Assembly (NCBI GenBank): GCA_963780345.1
Contig: CAWABU010000004.1
Coordinates: 682,001-746,000 of the forward strand
DNA: 64,000 bases
Direction of reading: 5' to 3'
Source of the DNA: PALSA-693 sp963780345
Lineage (GTDB): Bacteria; Actinomycetota; Acidimicrobiia; Acidimicrobiales; Palsa-688
Every line of letters begins with the position of its first letter. Within the stretch, counting starts at the first letter, position 1. Under the pieces are notes generated by a model, which saw only the letters and a program-made list of their open reading frames with translations, did no database searches and was not told the DNA's origin. Of the stretch, positions 37,294 to 45,727 are shown piece by piece. A program made the position numbers and the translations under genes.

Positions 37294-38785
37294 AGCAGAA
37301 TACGACGTCGTTGTTGTCGGCGCTGGCAACGCCGGCCTGGTCGCCGCCCTCAGCGCCCACGAGGCCGGCGCCCGTGTCGTCGTCTTGGAGGCGGCCGGTT
37401 ACGACGAGCGCGGGGGCAACAGCCGCTTCTCCGGCTCGATCTTTCGAGCCGTGCACGATGGGTTGGAGTCGATCAAGCCGATCCTCGCCAACCCGGCGGA
37501 GAGTGGAATAGCGAACGTGACGGTGGGTCCGTACCCGCGTCAGCGTTACATCGACGACTGGCTTGGCACCACGCAAGGGCGGCCGCCACGGCAACTGGTG
37601 GAGACGGTGGTCGACCGATCGTTCGAGACGCTCGAATGGATGCGCGGCCATGGCGTCGAGTGGGAGCTCACCATCAGTAAGTTGTTCGATCCCGGCAAGC
37701 TCGACCGGGTCTACGACCTGCCGCCCGGCGGGGCGATCCGGGCTCGGGATGAAGGGGTGGGGCTGGTTGCCGCACTTTTCAAGGCGGTCGAAGACGCCGG
37801 GATCGATATCTGGTACGACGCGCCGGCGGCCGATCTGCTCGCAGAGGGTTCGACCGTCGTCGGGATCCGGATCCGTCGGGAGCGCCACTTCGACGAGGTG
37901 AGCGGAGCGGTCGTGCTGGCCTGCGGAGGATTCGAGGCCAATCCCGAGATGCGCCTGCGCTACCTCGGATCGGGCTGGGACCTGGTCAAGGTACGCGGCA
38001 CCCGCTTCAACATGGGCACCATGCTCACCCAGGCCCTGCTCGCCGGCGCTCAGCCGGCCGGTCATTGGGGCGGTTGCCATGCCAGCCCGCAAGACGCTGC
38101 CCACCCTCCCGTCGGCGACCTGCGCCTGACTGACAAGCTGAGCCGCTACTCGTTCCCCTACTCGCTGCTGATCAACCGCGACGGACACCGCTTCGTCGAC
38201 GAGGGCGAAGACGAGGTCTGGCTGACCTACGCCAAAACCGGCGGCGCCATCCTCGCCCAAAAGGGCGGCGTGGCCTATCAGGTATTCGATCAGAAGACCC
38301 TCCACCTGCTCGAACCGCGCTACAGCACCGGGACCCCGGTCGAGGCCCCCACCCTCGCCGAGCTCGCCGAAAGGCTCGGCGTGCCGGCCGACAACCTCAT
38401 GGTTACGGTGGCCTCTTTCAACAACGCCGTCGCCGCCGACGCCGACGTCCGGTTCGACCCGCTGACGCTCGACGGCCTCTCGGCGCGACCGGAGGGCCAG
38501 CCGGTCAAGTCGAACTGGGCGCTGACCCTGGACAAGAGTCCCTACGTTGCGTATCCGGTGACTTGCGGGATCACCTTCACCTACGGCGGCCTCAAGACGG
38601 ATGCCGACGCCCGGGTCGTCGACGTCACCGGGCGCCCCATGCCCGGGCTGTACGCGACCGGTGAAATTGCCGGCGACTTCTTCCACTACAACTACGCGGC
38701 CGGGACCGGACTGATGCGCGGTGCCGTGTTCGGCCGGATCGCCGGCGCCAACGCCGCCGGTTGTCGCGACGGCGCCGGCCGATGA
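37283..38785 (+). CDS. TcuA-like FAD-dependent (tricarballylate dehydrogenase type) flavoprotein
   Basis: 500 aa from ATG 37283 (a second Met follows at once; GAGGGGA upstream). FAD-binding Rossmann start: YDVVVVGAGNAGLVAALSAHEAGARVVVLEAA. The next segment, GGNSRFSGSIFRAVHDG, is characteristic of the TcuA branch of fumarate-reductase-like flavoproteins. The substrate-site and C-terminal parts include ACGGFEANPEMRLRYLG, GITFTYGGLKTDADARV and GLYATGEIAG. TcuA oxidises tricarballylate to cis-aconitate. The gene overlaps the microprotein ORF. It is probably cytoplasmic, with an electron acceptor encoded elsewhere (no TcuB nearby). Confidence 0.88.
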   Translation: MMPRAEYDVVVVGAGNAGLVAALSAHEAGARVVVLEAAGYDERGGNSRFSGSIFRAVHDGLESIKPILANPAESGIANVTVGPYPRQRYIDDWLGTTQGRPPRQLVETVVDRSFETLEWMRGHGVEWELTISKLFDPGKLDRVYDLPPGGAIRARDEGVGLVAALFKAVEDAGIDIWYDAPAADLLAEGSTVVGIRIRRERHFDEVSGAVVLACGGFEANPEMRLRYLGSGWDLVKVRGTRFNMGTMLTQALLAGAQPAGHWGGCHASPQDAAHPPVGDLRLTDKLSRYSFPYSLLINRDGHRFVDEGEDEVWLTYAKTGGAILAQKGGVAYQVFDQKTLHLLEPRYSTGTPVEAPTLAELAERLGVPADNLMVTVASFNNAVAADADVRFDPLTLDGLSARPEGQPVKSNWALTLDKSPYVAYPVTCGITFTYGGLKTDADARVVDVTGRPMPGLYATGEIAGDFFHYNYAAGTGLMRGAVFGRIAGANAAGCRDGAGR

Positions 38786-38900
38786 GCGGCCACCGAAGCT
38801 GGATCGAGTCCAGCGCCGGCCACGGTCGTGAGGCGATCGGAGGATACGATCCCGTCCCCGGCCTGGCGGGACGGGCGACGGAATCGCATAAAGGACCGCG

Positions 38901-39815
38901 ATGAATGCCCGCCAACAGGCCCCCAACTCGCAAGGGATGGTAACCGTGGTGGGCCTCGGCGCTATGGGGGGCGCCGTCGCCGGCCACCTGGTCGCCGCCG
39001 GCTACGAGGTCAACGGCTACGATCCCAACCCTGAGGCCGGACGGCGCGCCACGACCAATGGTGTCACAATTTTCGACGACACCGCCACGGCGGTGGCCCA
39101 GTCGGGGTTCGTCATCACCAGCCTCCCCGATCCTGCCGCTGTCAGGTCGGCGTGGGAGGGCGATCGAGGGATCATCGCGTCGGTCGCGCCGGGCGCGGTT
39201 CTGATCGAGCTCAGTACCATCGATCCCGGCACCATGTCCTCCGTCGGGGACTCAGCCCGGCAAGCCGGTCATCGGGTCATTGACTGCGCTGTCTCCGGCG
39301 GGCCGGACGAAGCGGCGGCAGGGACGCTGAGCCTCCTGGTCGGTGCCGACCACGCCGACCTGGAGTACACCAGGTCGCTTCTCGACACCATCGGCAGCTC
39401 GATCGCCCATACCGGAGCGGTGGGTACGGGCAAAATCGTCAAGCTCGTCAACAACATGATGAGCATGGGAAATGTTCTTGTGGCCGCAGAAGCGTTTGAA
39501 GTGGGTGTCGCGGCCGGAGTTGACGCACAGCGACTTTACGACGTTCTGGCCGGGAGCGGTGGTAGCTCCAGTCACTTTGTTAAGCGTTTCCCGTGGGTAA
39601 TCGCGGACGACCGCCGTCCCCGCTTCTCGATCAGCTTGGCCGACAAGGATTTGGGTTTGGCCATGGAACTAGCCCGCTCGGTCGGAGTTCCCTCACCGAC
39701 GACGTCGATGGTACGTACGATGTACGGGCTTGCCATCGCCGAAGGCATGGCCGGAGAGGACATCGTTGCCCTGACCAGGCTCTACCGACGCTGGAGCCGA
39801 CAGCCCGACGGCTAG
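38901..39815 (+). CDS. NAD(P)-dependent beta-hydroxyacid dehydrogenase (6PGDH/HIBADH type)
   Basis: 304 aa from ATG 38901 (AAAGGA upstream). N-terminal Rossmann: TVVGLGAMGGAVAGHLVAAGYEVNGYDPN. The substrate loop reads SGGPDEAAAGTLSLLVGA, and the catalytic Lys sits in GTGKIVKLVNN. Family members oxidise 3-hydroxyisobutyrate, tartronate semialdehyde or similar acids. Separated from the TcuA-like gene by 115 bases, it probably belongs to the same pathway. The stop codon TAG lies within the left CTAG of MITE copy 2, so the last residues may be shaped by the insertion. Confidence 0.9.
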   Translation: MNARQQAPNSQGMVTVVGLGAMGGAVAGHLVAAGYEVNGYDPNPEAGRRATTNGVTIFDDTATAVAQSGFVITSLPDPAAVRSAWEGDRGIIASVAPGAVLIELSTIDPGTMSSVGDSARQAGHRVIDCAVSGGPDEAAAGTLSLLVGADHADLEYTRSLLDTIGSSIAHTGAVGTGKIVKLVNNMMSMGNVLVAAEAFEVGVAAGVDAQRLYDVLAGSGGSSSHFVKRFPWVIADDRRPRFSISLADKDLGLAMELARSVGVPSPTTSMVRTMYGLAIAEGMAGEDIVALTRLYRRWSRQPDG

Positions 39816-40169
39816 TGGGCCGGCCAGAAACTCGACGCCGGAAACTCGGCCATCAGAATGCCTGGTCGCCAGAGTAAGGCCGAGCCGGTTGGATTGTGGG
39901 CGGTAGTCAGACCTTTACTGGCGCGCGCCCCGCTTCAACCGGGCACTGATCGCGCCAGTAAAGCTCGAAGGGCATGATTCGCGACAGTAAGGGCGGCAAG
40001 ATCTGGTGGCGTCGGGGCTGCGGTCGCGCCTCGCCCGTCGGGCCGGCCCGAGCCGGCCAGTGGGCCTGGCCAGAAACTCGACGCCGGAAACTCGGCCATC
40101 AGAATGCCTGGTCGCATGACGACAGCTGGCCGCGAGTTTCCGGCGTCGAGTTCGCAGGCGGCCCACTAG
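39812..40169. mobile_element. MITE-like element, copy 2 (358 bp)
   Basis: Near-identical to 16647-17002 over its whole length, with a few substitutions and small indels. It has the same CTAG ends, about 40-bp inverted termini, internal direct copy of the end (about 40058-40115) and central CTTTACTGGCGCG hairpin. It is in the same orientation relative to the window and, as in copy 1, starts at the stop codon of a rightward gene. The surrounding genes are unrelated, which supports transposition rather than segmental duplication. Confidence 0.8.
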
Positions 40170-40179
40170 GCCTCGGCCG

Positions 40180-40467
40180 AGTCCCACACGACCCGGCGGC
40201 CTGGCTGCCGTGCTGGATGGCATTGGCGGTCTGTTGGGTGTCGAGCAGTTCCCGACCACCACGGCTGGCAACAAGGCGCTGCTGGGATGGTGCACGACCT
40301 TCGGGACGGTGGACCAGTTCGATCACCCTCGGTACGGGGGCGGTGATCCGGCCGTGCTGCGGTTGAGGTCCCGAACGGACCGTCTGGTGGCTTTTCTCGG
40401 CAAGGCTATCCCCGACCCCGCGTGGCCAGACCGCGAAGGACCGCCCAAGACCGCGCCAGAACGATAA
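40180..40467 (+). pseudogene. IS110-type transposase N-terminal fragment (tentative)
   Basis: The frame through 40210 reads LAAVLDGIGGLLGVEQFPTTTAGNKALLGWCTTFG, which recalls the N-terminal segment of IS110-family transposases (LLG..FP.T..GY.ALL.W...FG). The following VEGTGSYG motif is missing and the sequence diverges, so only a scrap remains. It lies next to MITE copy 2, suggesting a site of repeated insertions. Confidence 0.4.
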
Positions 40468-40600
40468 ACGCGTGCGTCCCCCAGGCGAACACTATGCCAC
40501 CAATGCTGGGATGAGATGCAGCATCAGACCTTTAGTGATGATTTCGGTGCGTCGAGGAAGAGCGAGGTACTTTGCGAGTGCCCAGCTGAGCGCCGTTGAG

Positions 40601-41305
40601 TCATTCCCGGGTTCCGCCAGGTCGAGGTAGGAAGCGGGCCTGATGCCCTCCGTCATGGATGCGGCGGCGGAGCTCTCCGTAGACCTCGGGGCCAACAATC
40701 TCGGTTAGTTCTGCCGCCATCGACTCGACCACCGGCCGGTCGCCCACGTAGGCAAGGGTGCCCTCCGTGCAACACCACGCCATCGTTTCTCCCTCAGCAC
40801 CCCAATCGGCTCTCGTCCAACGCCTAACCGTGGCCACTTCGGTCCCGTCCCCGCCCAGCTCCCAGTCGACCTTGATCGGGAGCTGCCAGCACACCGACGG
40901 CTTCCAATCGACCGGCGACTCGCCGCAGTCAAGCGCCGCCAAATGCAACGCGCAACCGCCACCACCGGCAAACCCTGCCCGGTTAAGGAAAATGCACGCC
41001 CCGTCCACTACACGAGTGCTGCTCCGGGTCGCGTCAGCGAAGACGCCACCTTGGGCGGCCTCGTCGTGGTACTCGAAGCGCGAAGGGTGCAGTGTGGCAG
41101 CCAACGCACTGATCAGGCGCGCCTCGTCCTCGCCGTCGAGGTCGGCACCCATCGAGCAACACCCGTGGCCTAGCTCGGCCGCCGGCTCCGGAAGGACCCC
41201 CAGACAGCCGCGACCCCAGATACAGGTCCAGTTCGAAGTCAGGAACGAGCGGTCGAAACGCCACCTGGTGCCGCCATCAGTGATCTCGATATCCGAAAAG
41301 CTCAT
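40601..41305 (-). CDS. Cys-rich cytoplasmic protein (DUF3109/YkgJ-like, tentative)
   Basis: 234 aa. It has twelve cysteines, several in clusters: CIWGRGCLGV and GHGCCSM near the N-terminus, CIFLNRAGFAGGGGCALH in the middle, PSVCWQLPI, then MAWCCTEG. Order and spacing (C..GC, GCALH, P..C...P) recall metal-chelating CxxC proteins such as DUF3109/YkgJ, which probably bind iron or zinc. No membrane segment. It stands alone next to transposon debris. Confidence 0.65.
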   Translation of the reverse strand: MSFSDIEITDGGTRWRFDRSFLTSNWTCIWGRGCLGVLPEPAAELGHGCCSMGADLDGEDEARLISALAATLHPSRFEYHDEAAQGGVFADATRSSTRVVDGACIFLNRAGFAGGGGCALHLAALDCGESPVDWKPSVCWQLPIKVDWELGGDGTEVATVRRWTRADWGAEGETMAWCCTEGTLAYVGDRPVVESMAAELTEIVGPEVYGELRRRIHDGGHQARFLPRPGGTRE

Positions 41306-41329
41306 CGCCTCGCAGCCTAGAGGAGCTGC

Positions 41330-41760
41330 CTTGTAGCCGGGAGCCGATGTTTAAGGACAGACTTCGGTGACGCGGAGAGTCTGGTATCAGCTTGGAGGGC
41401 GTCGATTCGCGTGGTGTCTTGGATGGTGAAGGCGAAATCGGCACCGAATGCGGCGGCAGGACTGAGGGCTCCCCGACGAGATCCCCCGAGGGTCTCCTCC
41501 ACGGCGCGGACAGCGGCCGGAGGGCTGAAGGCGTAGGAGGGCGGCTTCGAGATCTCCGGTCGGAACGGGCATCGCTTCGCAGGGTCCGTCGGGGAAGCCG
41601 ATCGTGGTGACGCCGGTGAAGAACTCCTTGGGTGCAAGCTGTCCGGCTTGGCGGATCCAGCCTCCGTAGGGGAGGTTCTCTTGCATGGTCGCGGCGGCGC
41701 CGGGGCCGGTTGGGCCGACGCGACACGGGAGGCCACCTCGAGCTTGTCGATCACCATCGG
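41330..41760 (-). pseudogene. Saccharopine-dehydrogenase-like C-terminal remnant
   Basis: Pieces in two frames: MVIDKLEVASRV, then (shifted) MQENLPYGGWIRQAGQLAPKE and FPDGPCEAMPVPTGDLEAAL, then (shifted back) AVRAVEETLGGSRRGALSPAAAFGADFAF. In that order they match the C-terminal half of saccharopine-dehydrogenase-like oxidoreductases (ipxGDlxtA...; tPaxaFGadf). The NADP-binding N-terminal half is missing and at least two frame changes are present. It is a decayed gene downstream of the cupin gene. Confidence 0.5.
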
Positions 41761-41765
41761 AGCAT

Positions 41766-42386
41766 TCACCGTCTGGTCGGTTCGATGGATGCTGCTGGCG
41801 AAGGGTCGATGCGGGTGTCCCAACGGTGGTGGTAGGGGCGCACCCCGAACAGCTTGGCTAGTGCCGCCAGGGGAGGGAGCATGAGATTTTGTAGCCAGAT
41901 CGGCGGGGAGGTGGCCCGACTTTCGTGGCGGAAGTGCCAGAAGGTGGCGCCCAGTTGGAGCGGGTTCTTGGGTGCGCCTCGGGGGGTGGTGTGGCCGTCG
42001 GCGACGAGCCCGGCCAGGGCTTCGTGCCATTCCTTGGAGTGCAGGGCTGGACGGAGTTCTACGACGCCGTCGACGTCGACGGTCCCGGCGTTGCCCTCGG
42101 AGTGGGCGACCCCGGCCGGGACCACGACGGTCTCGCCGGCGCCGGCTGTGTGCTGGTGGCCGGCGAGAGTGAAGCGGGCGTGCCCGGCGGTGATGGTGAA
42201 ACGCTCCTCTTGGTGAGGGTGGACGTGCTCGGTGATAACGCCGCCGGGCACGCTGCGCCAGTCGAAGCGGACCAGCTCGCCGTTGGTGGTCTCGGCGGTC
42301 GCGGTGTATTGGATGTGCTCCCCGGTGGCCGGATTGAAAAACGTTCGGAATCTCCCGCTCTGAACGTCGGTGTCAGGGACGGTCAT
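41766..42386 (-). CDS. Cupin-domain protein
   Basis: 206 aa from ATG 42386, overlapping the preceding membrane-protein gene by ATGA. The cupin barrel spans about residues 15-105, with metal-ligand motif 1 in HVHPHQEERFTITAG and motif 2 in VVVPAGVAHSEGN. The C-terminal part carries hydrophobic IWLQNLMLPPLAALAKLFG, perhaps membrane-associated. Last gene of a three- or four-gene leftward operon with a sugar-nucleotide-epimerase-like protein. Function unknown; cupins bind small ligands or metals. Confidence 0.85.
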   Translation of the reverse strand: MTVPDTDVQSGRFRTFFNPATGEHIQYTATAETTNGELVRFDWRSVPGGVITEHVHPHQEERFTITAGHARFTLAGHQHTAGAGETVVVPAGVAHSEGNAGTVDVDGVVELRPALHSKEWHEALAGLVADGHTTPRGAPKNPLQLGATFWHFRHESRATSPPIWLQNLMLPPLAALAKLFGVRPYHHRWDTRIDPSPAASIEPTRR

Positions 42387-43006
42387 GATGGCCGCGGGGT
42401 GAGCCGGACGGTCTTGGGCGGGCGGCGGGGTCGCAGGCCGGCCAGGTCGTGGAACCCGGCGCCGGCGGTGCCCAACAGGAGGACACCGGCCACCAGCCCG
42501 GTCGTGGCGACGAGCGCGGTCCCGGACATGGTGGCCACCAGGATGAACGGTCCGATCGTCAGGGCCCAGCCGATGGGACGGTAGCGGGGGATGTGGACGA
42601 GGTGGTCGAGCCACAGCAGCAGGGGTCCGATGGTGATGGCGATGGACGGCAGGACCCAGTCGCGGTGGCCGGCAGCGATGACGATGACCGGAAACGCGAA
42701 CGATGCGACCAGTTCGATGATCGTGGCTACGGTGACAGACCGTTCGATGCGTTTCGCTTCAGGGCCGGTGGGCCTGCGGCCGGTGCCGGCGGTGACCCTG
42801 ATGCCATACACCAAGACCGCGGTGACAACTACTACGGCGAGGCCGGTGACGGCGGTCGCGGCCCCGCCGCTGAGGCTGAGCGCGCCCCGGATGAGCCAGA
42901 AGGCCGCGAAGGCCAGCTGGATGAACCCACCGACGCGGCGGACCCGCTGCGACCACGCGGCGGTGGCGGCTAGTTCGGCCCCCACCGGCACCTCTACCGG
43001 GCTCAT
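42383..43006 (-). CDS. Polytopic membrane protein of unknown function
   Basis: 207 aa with about six hydrophobic helices (IQLAFAAFWLIRGAL, VTGLAVVVVTAVLVYGI, IIELVASFAFPVIVIAA, LPSIAITIGPLLLWLDHLV, WALTIGPFILVATMSG, LVATTGLVAGVLLLG). It is coupled by ATGA overlaps to the epimerase gene before and the cupin gene after. No family recognised with confidence. Confidence 0.8.
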   Translation of the reverse strand: MSPVEVPVGAELAATAAWSQRVRRVGGFIQLAFAAFWLIRGALSLSGGAATAVTGLAVVVVTAVLVYGIRVTAGTGRRPTGPEAKRIERSVTVATIIELVASFAFPVIVIAAGHRDWVLPSIAITIGPLLLWLDHLVHIPRYRPIGWALTIGPFILVATMSGTALVATTGLVAGVLLLGTAGAGFHDLAGLRPRRPPKTVRLTPRPS

Positions 43007-43950
43007 GTCGCGCTCGTTTGGGTCCGGTACCAGGCCACGGTGTCGGCGACGGCGGCGGCCAGCGGGGTGCCGGTGGTCCCGAAGGTGGATTGGTACTTGG
43101 TGGTGTCGAGGATGAAGGGCTCTTCGAACTCGTAGGACATCTCGGCCAGCTCGCGCATCAGCGGGTTGACCACTCCCAGGGCCCGCAGGGCGAGCTTGGG
43201 GATGTTGCGGACCGTGACGGGATGGCCGACCTCGGCGGCGATCAGATCGAGGACCGCCCGGGTGGCGACGGTCTCGGGGCCGGGCAGGTGCCAGACCTGG
43301 CCGACGGCCCGCTCGTCGGTGCCGAGGGTGGCCAGGCCGGCGGCGATGTCGGGCACGTAGCTGTAGGTGTGGGGCAGGTTGGGGTTGCCGATGAAGTCGG
43401 CTCGTTTGCCGGCCACCGCGTTGGCGAATACCCGGGCGCCCAGGGTGGACTCGGTGACCCCGGCGCCGAAGAAGTCCGAGGCTCGTCCGATGGCGATGCG
43501 GGCCCTCCCGGCTTCGGCGGCGGCCAGCAGCTCTGCGGCCATCGCCGCCCGGGTCTGGCCCTTCGCGGACGTGGGCGCCAGCGGCAGGTCCTCGGTCATG
43601 GCTCGGCCGCCGGTGGGGCCGTAGCCGTAGACGTTCTCCAGGGTGACCAGCAGCGCGTCAGCCCGTTCGGCCGCGGCCAGCACCCCCCGCTGCAGCGGGG
43701 GGAACAGTTTCGGCCAGCCGGTGTAGGGGGCGTTGAGGCACTGGTAGATGACGGACGCGCCTTTGGCCGCATCGGCGGCGGCTTCAGGATCGGTGGCGTC
43801 CGCGGCCCGCCAGTCGACACCATCAACCAGCGTGTCCGGCCGGTGGCGCGACACCGTCCGCACCGTGACACCGTGAGCGGCCAGCCGGGCCGCGAGGGCG
43901 AGGCCGACCTGCCCGGTGCCGAACACCACGTGCAAAGGGCTCTCATTCAT
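43003..43950 (-). CDS. NAD(P)-dependent epimerase-like extended SDR
   Basis: 315 aa. N-terminal nucleotide loop VVFGTGQVGLALAARLAAHG, a GxGxxG variant. There is no classical YxxxK; the central part has LVTLENVYGYGPTGG, where the Tyr may serve. C-terminal substrate-domain features include VWHLPGPETVATRAVLDLIAAEVG. The family contains epimerases and other reductases of sugar nucleotides or small carbonyl compounds. The start ATG 43950 lacks a good ribosome site but overlaps the stop of a 38-codon leader ORF (ATGA), so it is probably translated by coupling. First large gene of a three-gene operon. Confidence 0.87.
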   Translation of the reverse strand: MNESPLHVVFGTGQVGLALAARLAAHGVTVRTVSRHRPDTLVDGVDWRAADATDPEAAADAAKGASVIYQCLNAPYTGWPKLFPPLQRGVLAAAERADALLVTLENVYGYGPTGGRAMTEDLPLAPTSAKGQTRAAMAAELLAAAEAGRARIAIGRASDFFGAGVTESTLGARVFANAVAGKRADFIGNPNLPHTYSYVPDIAAGLATLGTDERAVGQVWHLPGPETVATRAVLDLIAAEVGHPVTVRNIPKLALRALGVVNPLMRELAEMSYEFEEPFILDTTKYQSTFGTTGTPLAAAVADTVAWYRTQTSAT

Positions 43951-44063
43951 GGTTTCGGATCCCCTGGGCGGATAGCCGGCTCATGGCCGCACGCACGGTC
44001 GTGGGCCTGAGCGAGACGCGCCCGCGGTCGGCGGTGGTTCAGCCGCGTGGAAGCTCTTCCCAT
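43947..44063 (-). CDS. 38-aa leader ORF coupled to the epimerase gene
   Basis: ATG 44063 is preceded by AGGAGAG. The ORF is rich in Arg and His, without a membrane segment, and its TGA overlaps the next ATG. It explains translation of the epimerase gene, which itself lacks a ribosome site. It may have no function beyond coupling. Confidence 0.4.
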   Translation of the reverse strand: MGRASTRLNHRRPRARLAQAHDRACGHEPAIRPGDPKP

Positions 44064-44828
44064 TTCTTCTCTCCTATTTGGTTGACGGCCCTGCGGTAGC
44101 TCGGCGGCGTGGCCTTTTGCGCCATGTTTGGGTGAATGTCCCTTGGCGCAGGCGACCGGGGTCCGGAGTCGGAACCGTCAACGGCGGCCCAAGATGGATG
44201 AGGGCCTGATCAGATGCTACACCCTGCTCGGACCGCCCGCCGATACGACGGTCCCGTCTGGCCAGTCCGGCCTACGGGGACGGGTGAGCCCTGCCCGGCG
44301 AGCTTGCGGTCGCCGATGGGGCGGCGCAGCGATCGAACCTGGTGGCGGTCAGGGACTCCGGCGATGGCTCCAGCTCCGCTGACCCCATCTGGCTCCACCT
44401 GACCACGGACGTCGCGACCGAGAAGTCCCAACTCGGCACCGTGGACCCCTAGTGGCTAGGGCCACGGCTCGCAAGCCCTGCCGAGTCCCGCCCTTCCGAT
44501 AATCGTCTCCCAGCGATTTGCGGCTACCCCCGTGGGTAGATCAGGGGGCGCTCACGGACGGGATTAGGGGCGAAGTTCCGGTTCTGGTCTTCGATCGTCA
44601 GCGGCAAAGAAGAGTGACCGTTCGTTCGGAGCGGAGGTGCCTCGGGTTAGGCCGCATGTTCATTCAGCGCACGTTCTGCGTCCTCGTTCTCCACCGTGTC
44701 TGGCCTCAGCCACGATGAGGGATGGCGAACGGTGCGGCACCGATGACTGCGAAGGTGCCAGCCGCCGGAGGAGCGCCAGCGTTGGTCGACAGATGGACGT
44801 CGCTCAGTTTGCTGACTAACGTCAGAGA
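44064..44828. other. Long intergenic region without a supported gene
   Basis: 765 bases between divergent genes. A short frame ending at 44453 reads LVAVRDSGDGSSSADPIWLHL, faintly like DUF397-type proteins, but its start and length are not convincing. Otherwise nothing recognised. Confidence 0.35.
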
Positions 44829-45713
44829 ATGTCCGATCCGATGGTTGATCAGGTTCGTCGCTTCAACCGCGTAGTGACCGAGCGTGTCGGGGCGATCAAC
44901 GATCATTTCCTCGGGCGCGAACGATCATTGGGCGAGGCCAGGCTGCTTTGGGAGATCGGACTCGACGGCTGCGAAGTGCGCCGGCTACGCGCCCGCCTGG
45001 GGCTTGATTCGGGGTATCTGAGCCGGCTGCTGCGCTCACTGGAGGCCGCTGGGCTGGTCACGGTGGCAGCGGGCACGGGCGACAGGCGAATCCGGGTTGC
45101 GCGCCTCACGAAGGCTGGCCGCCGCGAACGCGCTACCCTCGACAAGCGCTCCAACGAACTCGCCGAGTCGCTGCTTGCCGCTCTGAGCTCGACCCAGCGC
45201 GAACGGCTCGTCGCGGCGATGCGCGACGTGGAGCTCCTCCTCGTCTCGGCGAGTGTGCAGATCAAGACCGTCGACCCTGAGCACCCCGATGCACGGTACT
45301 GCCTTGCGGAGTACGTCGCCGAGCTGAACCGCCGCTCGCAACGCGGCTTCGATCCCAGCGTGGGCGCCACCGCTCTGCCACATGAGGTCCGACCGCCCGC
45401 CGGGGAGTTCTTCGTCGCCTACCTGCATGGCGAAGCGGTCGGCTGCGGCGCCGTCAAGCACCACGCCGACGCGCCGGCCGAGATCAAGCGCATGTGGCTC
45501 GCTCCGAGTGCCCGAGGACTCGGATTGGGCCGTCGTCTGTTGGAGCGACTGGAGGGGTGCGCGCGGGCTAGCGGAGCCCGGGTCGCGCATCTCGAGACCA
45601 GCGCGGTCCTCGTCGAAGCGCTCTCCCTCTACCGGTCCGCTGGCTGGATCGAAGTGGCCGCCTTCAACGACGAGCCGTTCGCGGACCACTGGTTTGAAAA
45701 GGCGCTGAGCTGA
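44829..45713 (+). CDS. MarR-GNAT fusion: regulator with acetyltransferase domain
   Basis: 294 aa. The N-terminal 140 residues form a MarR-type winged helix (LGEARLLWEIG...VRRLRARLGLDSGYLSRLLRSLEAAGLV, wing RRIRVARLTKAG). From about residue 145 there is a GNAT acetyltransferase domain: FFVAYLHGEAVGCGAVKHH, then IKRMWLAPSARGLGLGRRLLERLE, the acetyl-CoA loop (R-G-L-G-L-G-R), and a C-terminal LYRSAGWIEVAAFND. Such bifunctional proteins are known in actinobacteria and proteobacteria; the acetylated substrate is unknown. Convergent with the sigma gene at 45728 (14-base gap). Confidence 0.93.
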   Translation: MSDPMVDQVRRFNRVVTERVGAINDHFLGRERSLGEARLLWEIGLDGCEVRRLRARLGLDSGYLSRLLRSLEAAGLVTVAAGTGDRRIRVARLTKAGRRERATLDKRSNELAESLLAALSSTQRERLVAAMRDVELLLVSASVQIKTVDPEHPDARYCLAEYVAELNRRSQRGFDPSVGATALPHEVRPPAGEFFVAYLHGEAVGCGAVKHHADAPAEIKRMWLAPSARGLGLGRRLLERLEGCARASGARVAHLETSAVLVEALSLYRSAGWIEVAAFNDEPFADHWFEKALS

Positions 45714-45727
45714 CAGCAGGCAACGCA

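Noticed and set aside
36002..38926. Minus-strand open frame of 974 codons
   Set aside because: Antisense across prpF, the microprotein and the flavoprotein gene; a high-GC shadow frame with no recognisable domain.
44337..44453. Frame reading LVAVRDSGDG..., like DUF397 proteins
   Set aside because: No start with ribosome site, and only a few residues resemble the family.
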